A DNA stretch of 64,000 bases. Origin: Zhongshania aquimaris. GTDB taxonomy: Bacteria; Pseudomonadota; Gammaproteobacteria; Pseudomonadales; Spongiibacteraceae. Below, one piece after another: positions 17,657 through 26,969 of the stretch. How positions within the stretch are numbered: the first letter of the stretch is position 1; every line of letters starts with the position of its first letter. The position numbers and the translations under genes are program-made. The stretch is from positions 1,800,926-1,864,925 of the forward strand of contig NZ_JAHWDQ010000001.1 of the NCBI RefSeq assembly GCF_019312595.1. Direction: 5' to 3'. The notes beneath the pieces are model-generated. The model worked only from the letters and a program-made list of their open reading frames with translations, had not been told where the DNA came from and made no database searches.

Positions 17657-19432
17657 TTAATTTTGCACACCCACTGCATCACCACGACGCAACCAACGAT
17701 AGTCATAAGGTGCGAGCAGTATGCTGTGCTGACTGCGAATATCAGCGCCATCAATCAAGATATCCTGCCAGGATACTGACTCATCAAGATTTAAATCTGA
17801 CAACAAAATTTCCTGCGGCTCTGCGCTTATATTGTAAACCGCAACAATAGCGGCACCCGTGCTGTGACTCTCGCGACGAATACCAAACACCTTGTCACCT
17901 AGGTGCAAAGGGTATTGCGCAGCGTTGGGATGGAAGGCAGCTTGCGTTGAACGCAGTGTGATAAGCGCCTTAAGGATATTAAAAATTCTAGCGTGATGGC
18001 TGTCGGTGCTGAGCTGTGACTCTAGGTCATCCGCCACCCATTGGTGACGATTTATTGAGCGATTATGGCTGGTGTGCAATACGCGGTTTTCGTCGTTCTC
18101 CGTTGCCAATAGACTGTGAATATAAAACGCGGGCACACCTTGCACGGCCAGCATCAAGGCATGAGCGCAGATAAAGCGCTGCTCTTGGAAGCCATCTTCG
18201 CCGTCATTTTCATTACTGGAGTATAGGTGCCGGCGCATAGCGTCAAACAAACTGATGTTTATTTCATAGGGGCGATTTTCGCCATTGGCCAGCGCGCGCC
18301 ACGACACGCGACCGCCGCTCTTTTGCATAAGGGTAACTAATTGATTTATTTCGGCGTCTTCTAACAAACCCTCTGCCGGGCGTAAGCCGATGCCGTCGTG
18401 GGAGGCAATAAAGTTAAAATAAGTGGTGCCATCCTGCGCAGCGGGCATGCCCATCATCCAGGTTTTTAAGGCCTTACAACTACCACTTACCATGGTGTTA
18501 ATTAATAGGGGCGGCAGCGAGAAGTTATAAACCAAATGCGCTTCATTGGCGTTGCCGAAGTAGGCTAAATTTTCCCGCAGTGGGATATTGGTCTCGGTAA
18601 TGATAATGGCCTCAGGGATCGCGTGCTCAATAAGGCTTCGAACAAGGCGCACGACCTCGTGGGTTTGTTCCAAATTTAAACTGGTGGTGCCGGGAATCTT
18701 CCATAAAAATGCAACGGCATCGAGGCGAAAAATTTTCACACCCATGTCGAGGTAGTAGCGAATAATTTTTACAAACTCTAATAATACCGTGGGGTTTTGA
18801 AAATTAAGATCAACCTGATCGTGGCTAAAGGTACACCAGACGTGGCGTTTGCCATCTAGGGTTTGCACCTCATTTAATAGCGGACTGGTGCGAGGCCTGA
18901 TAACCTCACTTAAATCCGTTTCGGGATCGACTTCAACAAAATAGTCCATGCCCGGATCACGGCGCTGTTTAAAATTTTCAAACCACAGGCTGCGACTAGA
19001 ACAGTGATTAATGACTAAGTCAGCCATTAGGTCAAAGTCTCGCGCAATAGCATTTATGTCCTTCCAGTCACCAAGCGACGGATTCACTTCAACATAGTTA
19101 ATAACGGAAAAGCCGTCGTCCGAGCTGTAGGGATAAAACGGTAAAATATGCACGCCGCTAATTAAACCGCGCAACTCCCGGCGCAAAAAATCATGCAGGG
19201 TATGCAGCGGCCATTCGCCCTCGCGCAGAATAGAATCGCCGTAGGTAATGACCAGCGTGTCACTTTCGTCCCACAGGTTTTTATGCGCTTCTGGCATAAA
19301 GCAGCGTTGATCCAGCGCCATCAATGCAATTATGTCTTCCAGCAAAGCGGCTTTTTCGAGGTGTGGATATAAGACCTCCAAATGGGCGCTAAGCCTTTCA
19401 CGTAAATGCTGTTCTGGCGTTATCTCCGTCAT
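17657..19432 (-). CDS. GH13 subfamily 18 sugar phosphorylase, probable glucosylglycerate phosphorylase
   Basis: A 591-residue alpha-amylase-fold enzyme of the sucrose-phosphorylase group. The nucleophile lies in FRLDAVAFLWK (D238), the acid/base in IIITETN (E280) and the third carboxylate in ASHDGIGLRP. Such enzymes split a glucoside with phosphate to give glucose 1-phosphate. Because the gene directly follows glucosyl-3-phosphoglycerate synthase (1 bp apart) and shares an operon with a matching phosphatase and a glycerate kinase, the likely substrate is glucosylglycerate rather than sucrose. That assignment is inferred from context; the class is certain. Confidence 0.88.
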   Translation of the reverse strand: MTEITPEQHLRERLSAHLEVLYPHLEKAALLEDIIALMALDQRCFMPEAHKNLWDESDTLVITYGDSILREGEWPLHTLHDFLRRELRGLISGVHILPFYPYSSDDGFSVINYVEVNPSLGDWKDINAIARDFDLMADLVINHCSSRSLWFENFKQRRDPGMDYFVEVDPETDLSEVIRPRTSPLLNEVQTLDGKRHVWCTFSHDQVDLNFQNPTVLLEFVKIIRYYLDMGVKIFRLDAVAFLWKIPGTTSLNLEQTHEVVRLVRSLIEHAIPEAIIITETNIPLRENLAYFGNANEAHLVYNFSLPPLLINTMVSGSCKALKTWMMGMPAAQDGTTYFNFIASHDGIGLRPAEGLLEDAEINQLVTLMQKSGGRVSWRALANGENRPYEINISLFDAMRRHLYSSNENDGEDGFQEQRFICAHALMLAVQGVPAFYIHSLLATENDENRVLHTSHNRSINRHQWVADDLESQLSTDSHHARIFNILKALITLRSTQAAFHPNAAQYPLHLGDKVFGIRRESHSTGAAIVAVYNISAEPQEILLSDLNLDESVSWQDILIDGADIRSQHSILLAPYDYRWLRRGDAVGVQN

Positions 19433-20653
19433 TCAAGAAAACTCCTCATTGTCGGCGACCACCGCTGCCATCATGTCCTCTAATAAAGTCGGCTCTGCGC
19501 TGCACACCCGATTCCAGCTTGGAATAAACGGGGTTTCCATGGGATTTTCTAAAAACATATTGCCAGCTTTTACAATATTTTGAGCAAACAGTTCAACCGC
19601 CTGCTCTTCGCCGTGGAGGTCTAGGTCCAAGCCGTTCATGACCGCATCGTTGCGATAACTATCGACAAAATCTAAAGCCACGCGGTAGTAAGTTGCCTTG
19701 ATCGAGCGGAAGGTTTCACTATTGAACACCACGCCATTTGTGGCCAGTTTGCGGAACACCGCTTTGGCGATATCGATAGACATTTTTGACAATCCGCCGC
19801 TGTCATCCTGCTCCGACAGATCTTGATGTTTATGGTCGTACACGTCCGCGATATTGACCTGACACAAGCGGTTGGTGGAATAATTGCGATACATTTCTGA
19901 CAACACGCCGATCTCTAATCCCCAATCGCTAGGAATACGCAAATCGTTTAAGACGTCTTTGCGCATGGAGAATTCACCCGACAAGGGGTAGCGATAGCTG
20001 TCGAGATAATCTAAATAATCTAGGGAGCCAAATATTTTTTTCAAAGAACGAATTAGGGGTGTAACTAATAAACGACTCACTCTGCCGTTTATTTTTCCGT
20101 CGGCCACCCGCGCGTAATAGCCTTTGCAAAACTCATAATTAAAACCGGGATTGGCCACGGGATAAAATAGTTGCGCTAGCAGGCGACGATCGTAGGTGAG
20201 AATATCGCAGTCGTGCAGCGCGATTGCCTCCGCCCGCCCAGAGGCTTGTATATAGCCGATACAAAACCACACATTGCGGCCCTTACCTGGCTCTGCGGGC
20301 GACAAACCGCGGGATTTGAGACGCTGGTCTATCGCCTGCAAACGCGGGCCGTCATTCCATAGTACGCGATGACGCTGAGGCAGTCTGCTGAAAAATTTCA
20401 ATGCATGGCGATACTGTTCTTCGTTTGCCTGATCAAGACCAATGATAATTTCATCGATGTAATCTACTTTTGCAATTTCATCGATAATCGCCGGCAAGGC
20501 TGTGCCTTCAAGTTCAGAAAACAGCGATGGTAGAATTAAGGCCATTGGCCGCCGTTTAGAAAATGTGAGTAACTCTGCCTCTAACTCCGCCACAGGTCGG
20601 TCGACCAAATTGTGTAGCGTAGTGATAATGCCGTTTTGATAAAAATCGCCCAT
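19433..20653 (-). CDS. gpgS: Glucosyl-3-phosphoglycerate synthase (GT81 family)
   Basis: A 406-residue retaining glycosyltransferase that joins NDP-glucose and 3-phosphoglycerate, the first step to the compatible solute glucosylglycerate. Visible are the nucleotide-binding start (RPMALILPSLFSELEG), the metal-binding HDCD (D148, D150) and the C-terminal region PSDWGLEIGVLSEMYRNYS..QVNIADVYDHKHQ typical of GpgS and MpgS. ATG 20653, with about 65 bp to the phosphatase gene upstream. Donor (GDP or UDP) cannot be decided. A mannosyl version is possible but the phosphorylase next door favours glucose. Confidence 0.88.
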   Translation of the reverse strand: MGDFYQNGIITTLHNLVDRPVAELEAELLTFSKRRPMALILPSLFSELEGTALPAIIDEIAKVDYIDEIIIGLDQANEEQYRHALKFFSRLPQRHRVLWNDGPRLQAIDQRLKSRGLSPAEPGKGRNVWFCIGYIQASGRAEAIALHDCDILTYDRRLLAQLFYPVANPGFNYEFCKGYYARVADGKINGRVSRLLVTPLIRSLKKIFGSLDYLDYLDSYRYPLSGEFSMRKDVLNDLRIPSDWGLEIGVLSEMYRNYSTNRLCQVNIADVYDHKHQDLSEQDDSGGLSKMSIDIAKAVFRKLATNGVVFNSETFRSIKATYYRVALDFVDSYRNDAVMNGLDLDLHGEEQAVELFAQNIVKAGNMFLENPMETPFIPSWNRVCSAEPTLLEDMMAAVVADNEEFS

Positions 20654-20718
20654 AAAAATCTCATTTTATTTTTTAATTTGGTTTTAACAACTTTGCCAAA
20701 ATGCACTTGCAAAAGGAA

Positions 20719-21540
20719 TCACGCTAATAAGTTTAAAAGTGCCTCGTTCCAGCCAGCAGGACCGTATTGCTCAGTGCACATAATCTCGCCCTGCGGATTT
20801 TTTACTTCAGGCGCAGGATGATGCTCTGACCTTATAACAACGCCGATATCAGCCGCCGCCAACATCGCCACATCGTTGCCACTGTCACCCAAGGCAATCA
20901 CCCGTGGTCTGGCGCCTGTGGGATATAAGCAAGAAACCAGCCACGACATCGCCACGCCCTTGTTTGTTGGCCCCATAATATGGTGAAAGCGGCCGCCCTT
21001 TAGCGCTTGCAGACCTGCACTTTTTAAGTCTTCACAAAACTGCAGCCAACGCTCGTCGCTGTCCTCCCAGCAAATCGGTTCAGAATAATCGCGCCGCAGC
21101 GCTAGCTCAGCGTCGGCCTGCTCCAAGCCGGTAATTTCCTGCAGGGCAGCAACATCAAAATCGCTGAATCCGGAAAATTTATAGCCCTTATCCGCGCGCC
21201 AGCGATGAAGCAAAACTAGGATGTCACTGCGGTGCGGCGCAAAACGCTTATGCCTCGCTCCGTCGATTAATTCCATCTCAACATCGGCCAGTAAATCACA
21301 ACTCTTGGGCACCACCACCGCCGCGCCGTTCTCAACAATATAGGGATAGGGGTTAGCCAGTCGCTGGGAAAGCGGATGCAATTCCGCGCTGGTTTTGCTG
21401 GTGTTTAATACCCAGACTATCGACTGTGCAGCAATCTGGGCCAATGCAGGTGCGGCAGCGGCAAATGAATAGCTATCATGATCTAACAAGGTGCCATCGA
21501 GATCGGTGAAGATCACATCCTTCGTCGATAACTCGGTCAT
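20719..21540 (-). CDS. HAD-IIB phosphatase, glucosyl-/mannosyl-3-phosphoglycerate phosphatase
   Basis: A 273-residue HAD-superfamily phosphatase of the MPGP group, which removes phosphate from hexosyl-3-phosphoglycerate. Motif I is FTDLDGTLLDHD (D13, D15), motif II the VLNTSKTSAEL stretch, and motif IV ALGDSGNDVAML; the variable cap lies between. The ATG overlaps the TGA of the glycerate kinase gene (ATGA), which implies translational coupling. With the synthase 65 bp downstream it completes glucosylglycerate synthesis. Confidence 0.88.
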   Translation of the reverse strand: MTELSTKDVIFTDLDGTLLDHDSYSFAAAAPALAQIAAQSIVWVLNTSKTSAELHPLSQRLANPYPYIVENGAAVVVPKSCDLLADVEMELIDGARHKRFAPHRSDILVLLHRWRADKGYKFSGFSDFDVAALQEITGLEQADAELALRRDYSEPICWEDSDERWLQFCEDLKSAGLQALKGGRFHHIMGPTNKGVAMSWLVSCLYPTGARPRVIALGDSGNDVAMLAAADIGVVIRSEHHPAPEVKNPQGEIMCTEQYGPAGWNEALLNLLA

Positions 21541-22439
21541 CTATCCTCCCTATACGTCACGTTCAGTATTTCGCGCTGCTCACCTAGCGCCATTACGCAA
21601 TCAGCCTTCGCGGCAAGTGTCTTCAGGCAGTGCGTCGTTAATCGTTCATAGTGCTGTATAAATCGTAGAATTTCTTGCTGACTCATTACGCCTTTGGCGG
21701 CCGCAGCATCCGTCTGGCGCTGGGCTAATTTTCTCTCTTGCTCACTCCGCCAACCAGCGACACACGCAAAACTCGGGGCGCTCAACATAAGTAAATAATC
21801 AATTTCACCGAACAACACTTGGTAGTCGGCAGCCAGGCAACTATTCACATAGCCTCGCCAGCCACCATCGCTATCTTCTAACCGTTCTAGATCATTCACC
21901 GGCAACGTTAATTCAGCAGGTGATTGCGGGCTCGCACCCACACACCAGCCTTCGAACACAATGAGATCAATCGGCCCATTTACTGTTGGCCACGCCGCTT
22001 CGGGTGCGCGGTCGTCCCGGGCTTTATCAAATCGCGGCAAGCGCATGGTTTCATCGCGTTTAAGCAACCGCAACTTAGCAAGGGTATTCAAGGCCAAAGG
22101 AATATCGTGGGTCCCCGGAACGCCGCGGGTTCGCAACAAGGGGTGTGTTGTGCTGGCGAGTTCTTTACGCTGCACAGCCCTTAGGTAAAAGTCATCCAGC
22201 GATAATAGGGCTATATTTAGACCTTCTCGCTCTTGCAAATACCAATGTATAAACTCGGCCAAGGTCGATTTTCCGCTACCCTGCGAACCATAAATACCGA
22301 GTACGGGAACACGCCCCTCAGCCCCCAGCAAAGGCCGAAGCGTTTCTATGAATGGAATAAAATTCTTTTGGGCCTGTTCCCGATAACTATCGGGCAATTT
22401 CTCTCTTTCAAGAAATTCGCTCAGGGCATCCTTAGGCAA
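21537..22439 (-). CDS. D-glycerate kinase of the P-loop (GLYK) type
   Basis: A 300-residue P-loop kinase. Walker A is GIYGSQGSGKST (about 48-59). The middle has FDKARDDRAPEAAWP and IVFEGWCVG, as in plant-type D-glycerate 3-kinase and its bacterial relatives. The start is TTG 22439 with GGAGAG a few bases upstream; no ATG fits. It is the first gene of the four-gene operon. It would turn the glycerate released by the phosphorylase back into phosphoglycerate, the acceptor for the synthase. A uridine-kinase-like role is less likely given the neighbours. Confidence 0.85.
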   Translation of the reverse strand: MPKDALSEFLEREKLPDSYREQAQKNFIPFIETLRPLLGAEGRVPVLGIYGSQGSGKSTLAEFIHWYLQEREGLNIALLSLDDFYLRAVQRKELASTTHPLLRTRGVPGTHDIPLALNTLAKLRLLKRDETMRLPRFDKARDDRAPEAAWPTVNGPIDLIVFEGWCVGASPQSPAELTLPVNDLERLEDSDGGWRGYVNSCLAADYQVLFGEIDYLLMLSAPSFACVAGWRSEQERKLAQRQTDAAAAKGVMSQQEILRFIQHYERLTTHCLKTLAAKADCVMALGEQREILNVTYREDR

Positions 22440-22572
22440 AATCTCTCTCCGGCCAAGCGTTGTTGTATTACCTTAGACTATTTTGACAGCTAAGTACTAC
22501 AAGCAAATTAAGCAGGTTTCTTGCCAGTATTGAGCGAAAAAGTGAAGTTAGTTGAGTTGCGAAAAGTGACGA

Positions 22573-22600
22573 GCAAAAAAAAGAGGCCGCATGGCCTCTT
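22573..22600 (-). terminator. Terminator of slyD
   Basis: The stem AAGAGGCC/GGCCTCTT (22581-22588 with 22593-22600) with loop GCAT is followed on the minus strand by a run of eight T. It lies 19 bp after the slyD stop. Confidence 0.85.
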
Positions 22601-22618
22601 TCTATAGTCAGTCCGCAA

Positions 22619-23104
22619 TTAGTGCTGGTGGCCGCCCGCGCCATGAACATGGCCGTGGCTTAGCTCTTCTTCGCTTGCAGCGCGAACAGACTCAATACTC
22701 ACGTCAAAATTCAAGACTTGACCCGCTAGTGGATGGTTAGCATCAACGGTGACATTTTCATCGTCTACTTCTTTCACAACCACTGTCTGCATTTGACCGC
22801 CCTGGCCCTGCGCTTGAAACTGCATGCCGACTTCGATTTGATCAACACCTTGGAACGCTGCGCGTGGAACAGGTTGAATCAATTCCGGATTGAGTTCACC
22901 GTAACCATCAGCTGGCTGTACCGTTACTTTCATTGCGTCGCCGGTGGTTTTACCCGCCAATTCACGCTCAAGACCTGGGATGATGCCGCCGTGGCCGTGA
23001 AGATACGTTAGTGGTTCCTGACCTTTTGAAGAATCAATTTCAGTGCCGTTGTCGTCAGTCAGGGTGTAGTGAAACGCCACTACGCTATCATTAGCAATAA
23101 TCAT
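22619..23104 (-). CDS. slyD: SlyD-like FKBP-type peptidyl-prolyl isomerase
   Basis: A 161-residue cytoplasmic folding factor with a prolyl-isomerase FKBP domain (VAFHYTLTDDNGTEIDSS..PLTYLHGHGGIIPGLERELAG), an inserted chaperone flap (ADGYGELNPELIQPVPRAAF..) and the C-terminal IF region (DANHPLAGQVLNFDVSIESVR). The tail HGHVHGAGGHQH is histidine-rich and could bind nickel or zinc, though it is shorter than in E. coli SlyD. ATG with GGGAGG before it; own terminator follows. Confidence 0.93.
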   Translation of the reverse strand: MIIANDSVVAFHYTLTDDNGTEIDSSKGQEPLTYLHGHGGIIPGLERELAGKTTGDAMKVTVQPADGYGELNPELIQPVPRAAFQGVDQIEVGMQFQAQGQGGQMQTVVVKEVDDENVTVDANHPLAGQVLNFDVSIESVRAASEEELSHGHVHGAGGHQH

Positions 23105-23266
23105 GGGAGCCTCCCGTTAAAATAAGCCGACAAGCATGACAGTTTTGCCCGACGAGGTCACGCGAGAGCCTCAATTTATTGGGTATTGCACGACATTAAC
23201 GACCTAATCGCCAATATCGACGCGCCAGACCGAAGATAATTCACCGCGCGCCTAGAGCCAAAATCT

Positions 23267-24220
23267 TCAACCGCCGCTGGGATCGGTAATAGCTTGGCCA
23301 ACTTCAACAATTCGACGACGCAGCCAAATATGACCAGGATCGTGTTGCAGCAGCGGGCTCCACGCCAGCTTCAACTCAATTGGAATTATCATAAATGGCG
23401 GCTTGCGAATCGCCAACCGTGGATCTTCGTCATATAAACGGGCAACTTGGGTCGGCAAGGTTGCGATCAGATCCGGGTGTTTCGCTAACAATGCGGCCAC
23501 TTGATAGTGACGAGTAAACACGCGAATTTGGCGCTCGTGACCACATTCAGCCAAGGCTTCATCTACCCAACCTAAGCGTTGGCTGTCGCGCTGGCTCATT
23601 CCTCGCCCTACGCCCATACCGGTTTTGCTTACCCAAATATGGGGCGCTGCCAAAAACGCATCCATATCAAAATTGTCGAGGGCCTTGTTCTCGCTGCTCA
23701 TCAAGCACGAAAAGCTGTCTCGCCACACCGTGGCTTGGTGAAAGGACTGGGGTAGACGATCAAAACGGTTGATCGCCATATCAATTTTGCCCTGCTCTAA
23801 ATCTTGAAAGGTCACATCACTTGGCGTAAGGACGTCCAGTGTGATATTGGGCGCTTCGTCACGCAGCTTGAACAACAGCGGCGCCAACAGAGTGGACTCC
23901 GCGTAGTCGCTGGCCATAATCCGAAACACACGGGTGCTCTTGGTCACTTCAAAATCGGATACCGGCAACACCGCCTGCTCAACCGACGACAATATAGTAC
24001 GCACCTGCGGCTGTAATTCGACTGCCCGCTCGGTGGGAGTCATGCCCTCACTAGTTCTAACCAATAGTGGGTCATTGAATAAATCGCGCAAGCGCCGCAA
24101 ACCGTTACTCAACGCCGGTTGAGTGATACCCAGCTGCTCCGCAGCGCGGGTAACATTTTTCTCCCGCAACAATACGTCGAGATAGACAAGCAGATTTAGG
24201 TCAATACGCGACAGATTCAT
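23267..24220 (-). CDS. LysR-family transcriptional regulator (NodD/LeuO-like)
   Basis: A 317-residue regulator. The start MNLSRIDLNLLVYLDVLLREKNVTRAAEQLGITQPALSNGLRRLRDLFNDPLLVR is a standard LysR helix-turn-helix of the subgroup that includes LeuO, NodD and SyrM. The ligand-binding domain (RIMASDYAESTLLAPLLFKLRDEAP..) follows. It lies on the same strand as malate synthase and 240 bp after it, with a terminator between, so it is not clearly tied to the glyoxylate genes. The target and the inducer are unknown. Confidence 0.88.
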   Translation of the reverse strand: MNLSRIDLNLLVYLDVLLREKNVTRAAEQLGITQPALSNGLRRLRDLFNDPLLVRTSEGMTPTERAVELQPQVRTILSSVEQAVLPVSDFEVTKSTRVFRIMASDYAESTLLAPLLFKLRDEAPNITLDVLTPSDVTFQDLEQGKIDMAINRFDRLPQSFHQATVWRDSFSCLMSSENKALDNFDMDAFLAAPHIWVSKTGMGVGRGMSQRDSQRLGWVDEALAECGHERQIRVFTRHYQVAALLAKHPDLIATLPTQVARLYDEDPRLAIRKPPFMIIPIELKLAWSPLLQHDPGHIWLRRRIVEVGQAITDPSGG

Positions 24221-24311
24221 AGCAAGAATAACTCCGCTGGGTTTAATAGTTTTACGTGATTATGGGCATTTTAAAGCTTTACTGCCAGAGGCTGCAAAAC
24301 AAGCTGGCGGC

Positions 24312-24383
24312 TGGACGCCTGATGTCGGACATAAAGACCGTTAAACACACGTCAAACTTCAGACACCCGACATCTGACTTCAC
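24312..24383. repeat. Degenerate heptamer array (GAnGTCn), inverted halves
   Basis: The left half contains GATGTCGGAC (from 24321). The right half, read on the minus strand, is a run of seven-base units GAAGTCA, GATGTCG, GGTGTCT, GAAGTTT, GACGTGT (24345-24380). The halves face each other. Related arrays occur at 31014 and 50620. It lies just beyond the malate synthase terminator. Confidence 0.55.
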
Positions 24384-24410
24384 AAAAAAAAGGCCCGGAA
24401 AATCCGGGCC
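24384..24410 (-). terminator. Terminator of malate synthase G
   Basis: The stem GGCCCGGA/TCCGGGCC (24392-24399 with 24403-24410, loop AAA) is followed on the minus strand by eight T. It is 47 bp downstream of the stop codon. Confidence 0.85.
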
Positions 24411-24457
24411 AAGCCTCACTGACAGGAACTGTTACAAGATGCGAGTTCTATAAAAAC

Positions 24458-26641
24458 TTAGCTCGCGTGCTTTGCTTTGTATTCAATACGGCGACGATGT
24501 AAAACGGGTTCTGTATAGCCGCTTGGCTGTTCGCAGCCTTTTAGAACTAGCTCCAAAGCCGCCTGAAAAGCGACACTGTCGTCAAAATTATCAGCCATTG
24601 GCGTGTAGTCAGCATCGCTCGCATTTTGGCGGTCAACCACCGCCGCCATGCGCTTCAATGTTTCTAGCACCTGCGCCTCTGAACAGATACCGTGACGCAA
24701 CCAGTTGGCGATGTGCTGGCTAGATATGCGCAGTGTCGCGCGGTCTTCCATCAAACCCACATCGTTAATATCTGGCACTTTTGAGCAGCCCACGCCATTG
24801 TCGATCCAGCGCACAACATAGCCCAACATACCTTGGGCATTGTTATCTAACTCTTGCTGGATTTCTTCCGCGCTCCAATTTGGATTCTGCGCCACAGGGA
24901 ACGTCAAAATATCATCTAGCGCTGCGCGCTGACGGCTGGCCAACTGCTCCTGCACGGACAATACGTTTACTCGGTGGTAATGCATGACGTGCAAAGTTGC
25001 TGCTGTTGGCGACGGTACCCACGCGCAGTTTGCGCCGGCTTGCGGGTGGCCAATTTTGGCATCCATCATCGCTGCCATTTCGTCTGGCATTGCCCACATG
25101 CCTTTACCAATTTGCGCATGACCACTTAAGCCGCACGCCAAACCAATATCGACATTCCAATCTTCATAGGCTTTGATCCACGCCTGCTGTTTCATATCCG
25201 CTTTGCGAACAAAGGGGCCCGCTTCCATGCTGGTGTGGATCTCATCACCGGTGCGATCAAGGAAGCCCGTATTAATAAAAATAACGCGCTCAGGCACTGC
25301 CGCAATACAGGCTTTCAAGTTTACTGTGGTGCGACGCTCTTCATCCATGATGCCGATTTTTAAGGTGTTGCGCGCAAGGCCAAAGGCATCTTCAACCCGC
25401 GAGAACAATTCCGCAGCGAAGGCGACTTCCTCAGGCCCGTGCATTTTCGGCTTAACTATATACACACTACCAGCACGTGAATTGCGCAAAGCACCTGTTT
25501 GTTTAAGATCATGCATGGCGGCCAACACAGTTACCATGGCATCCATAATGCCTTCTGGCACTTCAAAACCATCAGCATCGATAATGGCGCCATTGGTCAT
25601 CAAGTGACCTACGTTACGCACCAGCAACAAACTACGACCATGCAAAACGGTTTCGCCACCGCCAGCGGCAGTAAATACGCGGTCAGCGGCGAGGGTGCGA
25701 ACAAGTTCTTTGCCGCCTTTCATGAATGACTCTTGAAGGTCGCCCTTCATCAGACCCAGCCAGTTGCGGTAGACCTCTACTTTGTCGTCAGCATCCACAG
25801 CTGCGACGGAATCTTCACAGTCTTGAATTGTGGTTAAAGCCGATTCCAACACGACGTCTTTTACGCGCGCAGCATCGTCCTTACCAATTGGGTGCTGCTC
25901 ATCAATCTGAATATCGATGTGCAGGCCATTATTGACCAGCAATACATTGCTCGGTGCTGCCGCGTCACCTAAATAGCCAACAAACTGCGAGGGGTCTGCC
26001 AAGCCTGTCACACTGCCATCTGCGAGGGTAACGGCCAAGGCTCCATCAACTACGCTATATAAAGTCGCGTCTGCATGGCTGCCATCGCTCAAGCTCGTGT
26101 GTTGATCAAGAAACTGGCGTGCATAGGCGATAACTTTGGCGCCGCGAACAGGGTTGTAGCCTTTGCCTTTATCAGCACCGTCGCCCTCTGAAATTACATT
26201 GGTGCCGTAGAGCGCATCGTACAAACTACCCCAGCGCGCATTTGCTGCGTTAAGCGCGTAACGCGCGTTCATTACCGGAACAACCAACTGCGGACCAGCT
26301 AAGGCGGCAATTTCTTCGTCTACATTTTCAGTGGCGACGCTAAAGTCCGCTGGCTCAGGTAGTAAGTAGTTAATTTCTTGCAAAAACGCCTTGTAGGCCG
26401 TAGCGTCAAAGCTGCCTACGTTGGCGCGGTGCCACTCGTCAATCTGAGTCTGAATTCGTTCGCGTTTCTGCAGCAATTCACGATTTTTCGGCGCCAAGTC
26501 TTTTAAGATATCAGCAAATGCCGACCAAAACGTGTCGGAGCTAATGCCTGTACCAGGAGCGACTTCATCATTCACCAAGCGATAAAGTACATCGGCAATT
26601 TGAAGTCCGCTGTGCTGTACTCTGGAAATGGCCGAAGACAT
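24458..26641 (-). CDS. glcB: Malate synthase G
   Basis: A 727-residue enzyme that condenses glyoxylate with acetyl-CoA to malate, the second step of the glyoxylate bypass. The length fits isoform G. Visible are the [21 protein letters not shown]-type region (here [16 protein letters not shown]), [21 protein letters not shown] near 570, and [25 protein letters not shown] 26641 has AGGAG five bases upstream; a GTG two codons earlier is less likely. It is divergent from isocitrate lyase across a 328-bp gap, so both may share control. Confidence 0.95.
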   Translation of the reverse strand: MSSAISRVQHSGLQIADVLYRLVNDEVAPGTGISSDTFWSAFADILKDLAPKNRELLQKRERIQTQIDEWHRANVGSFDATAYKAFLQEINYLLPEPADFSVATENVDEEIAALAGPQLVVPVMNARYALNAANARWGSLYDALYGTNVISEGDGADKGKGYNPVRGAKVIAYARQFLDQHTSLSDGSHADATLYSVVDGALAVTLADGSVTGLADPSQFVGYLGDAAAPSNVLLVNNGLHIDIQIDEQHPIGKDDAARVKDVVLESALTTIQDCEDSVAAVDADDKVEVYRNWLGLMKGDLQESFMKGGKELVRTLAADRVFTAAGGGETVLHGRSLLLVRNVGHLMTNGAIIDADGFEVPEGIMDAMVTVLAAMHDLKQTGALRNSRAGSVYIVKPKMHGPEEVAFAAELFSRVEDAFGLARNTLKIGIMDEERRTTVNLKACIAAVPERVIFINTGFLDRTGDEIHTSMEAGPFVRKADMKQQAWIKAYEDWNVDIGLACGLSGHAQIGKGMWAMPDEMAAMMDAKIGHPQAGANCAWVPSPTAATLHVMHYHRVNVLSVQEQLASRQRAALDDILTFPVAQNPNWSAEEIQQELDNNAQGMLGYVVRWIDNGVGCSKVPDINDVGLMEDRATLRISSQHIANWLRHGICSEAQVLETLKRMAAVVDRQNASDADYTPMADNFDDSVAFQAALELVLKGCEQPSGYTEPVLHRRRIEYKAKHAS

Positions 26642-26772
26642 AAACACTCCTATCTATAAGGTAATTTGGCATGATTTAGGGACACTATCCTAGCAGCTAA
26701 GGATAATTCTGCAAATTTATCCATATTATCACTGTTATTTTTACTATGAATACTTAAAGCGAATCACAAGGC

Positions 26773-26778
26773 TATAAT
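26773..26778 (+). promoter_or_regulatory. Possible -10 element of isocitrate lyase
   Basis: TATAAT lies in the AT-rich 328-bp region between the divergent malate synthase and isocitrate lyase genes. The hexamer 17 bp upstream is a poor -35 box. If used, the leader would be about 185 nt. I see no other gene in this gap. Confidence 0.3.
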
Positions 26779-26969
26779 AAGGCAGTGCGCGACCAGTGCG
26801 ATTTGCAAATATTGTGCTCAAGAACTATATAGCCCTTCAAAAGCTCTGCCGCAAACATTATTTTTAAAATGAATATCGAGCATAATAACTATAAATTAGA
26901 AAAATTTAAACGCCGAGCGTAAACTTGCCAACGTTAATAACCCAACCCGCAACAAAATAGGGACCACAT

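Noticed and set aside
17638-17850. 70-codon plus-strand frame with AGGAGG before its ATG
   Set aside because: The ribosome-binding site is attractive, but the frame is almost wholly antisense to the GH13 phosphorylase end and the product is rich in His and Cys without pattern.
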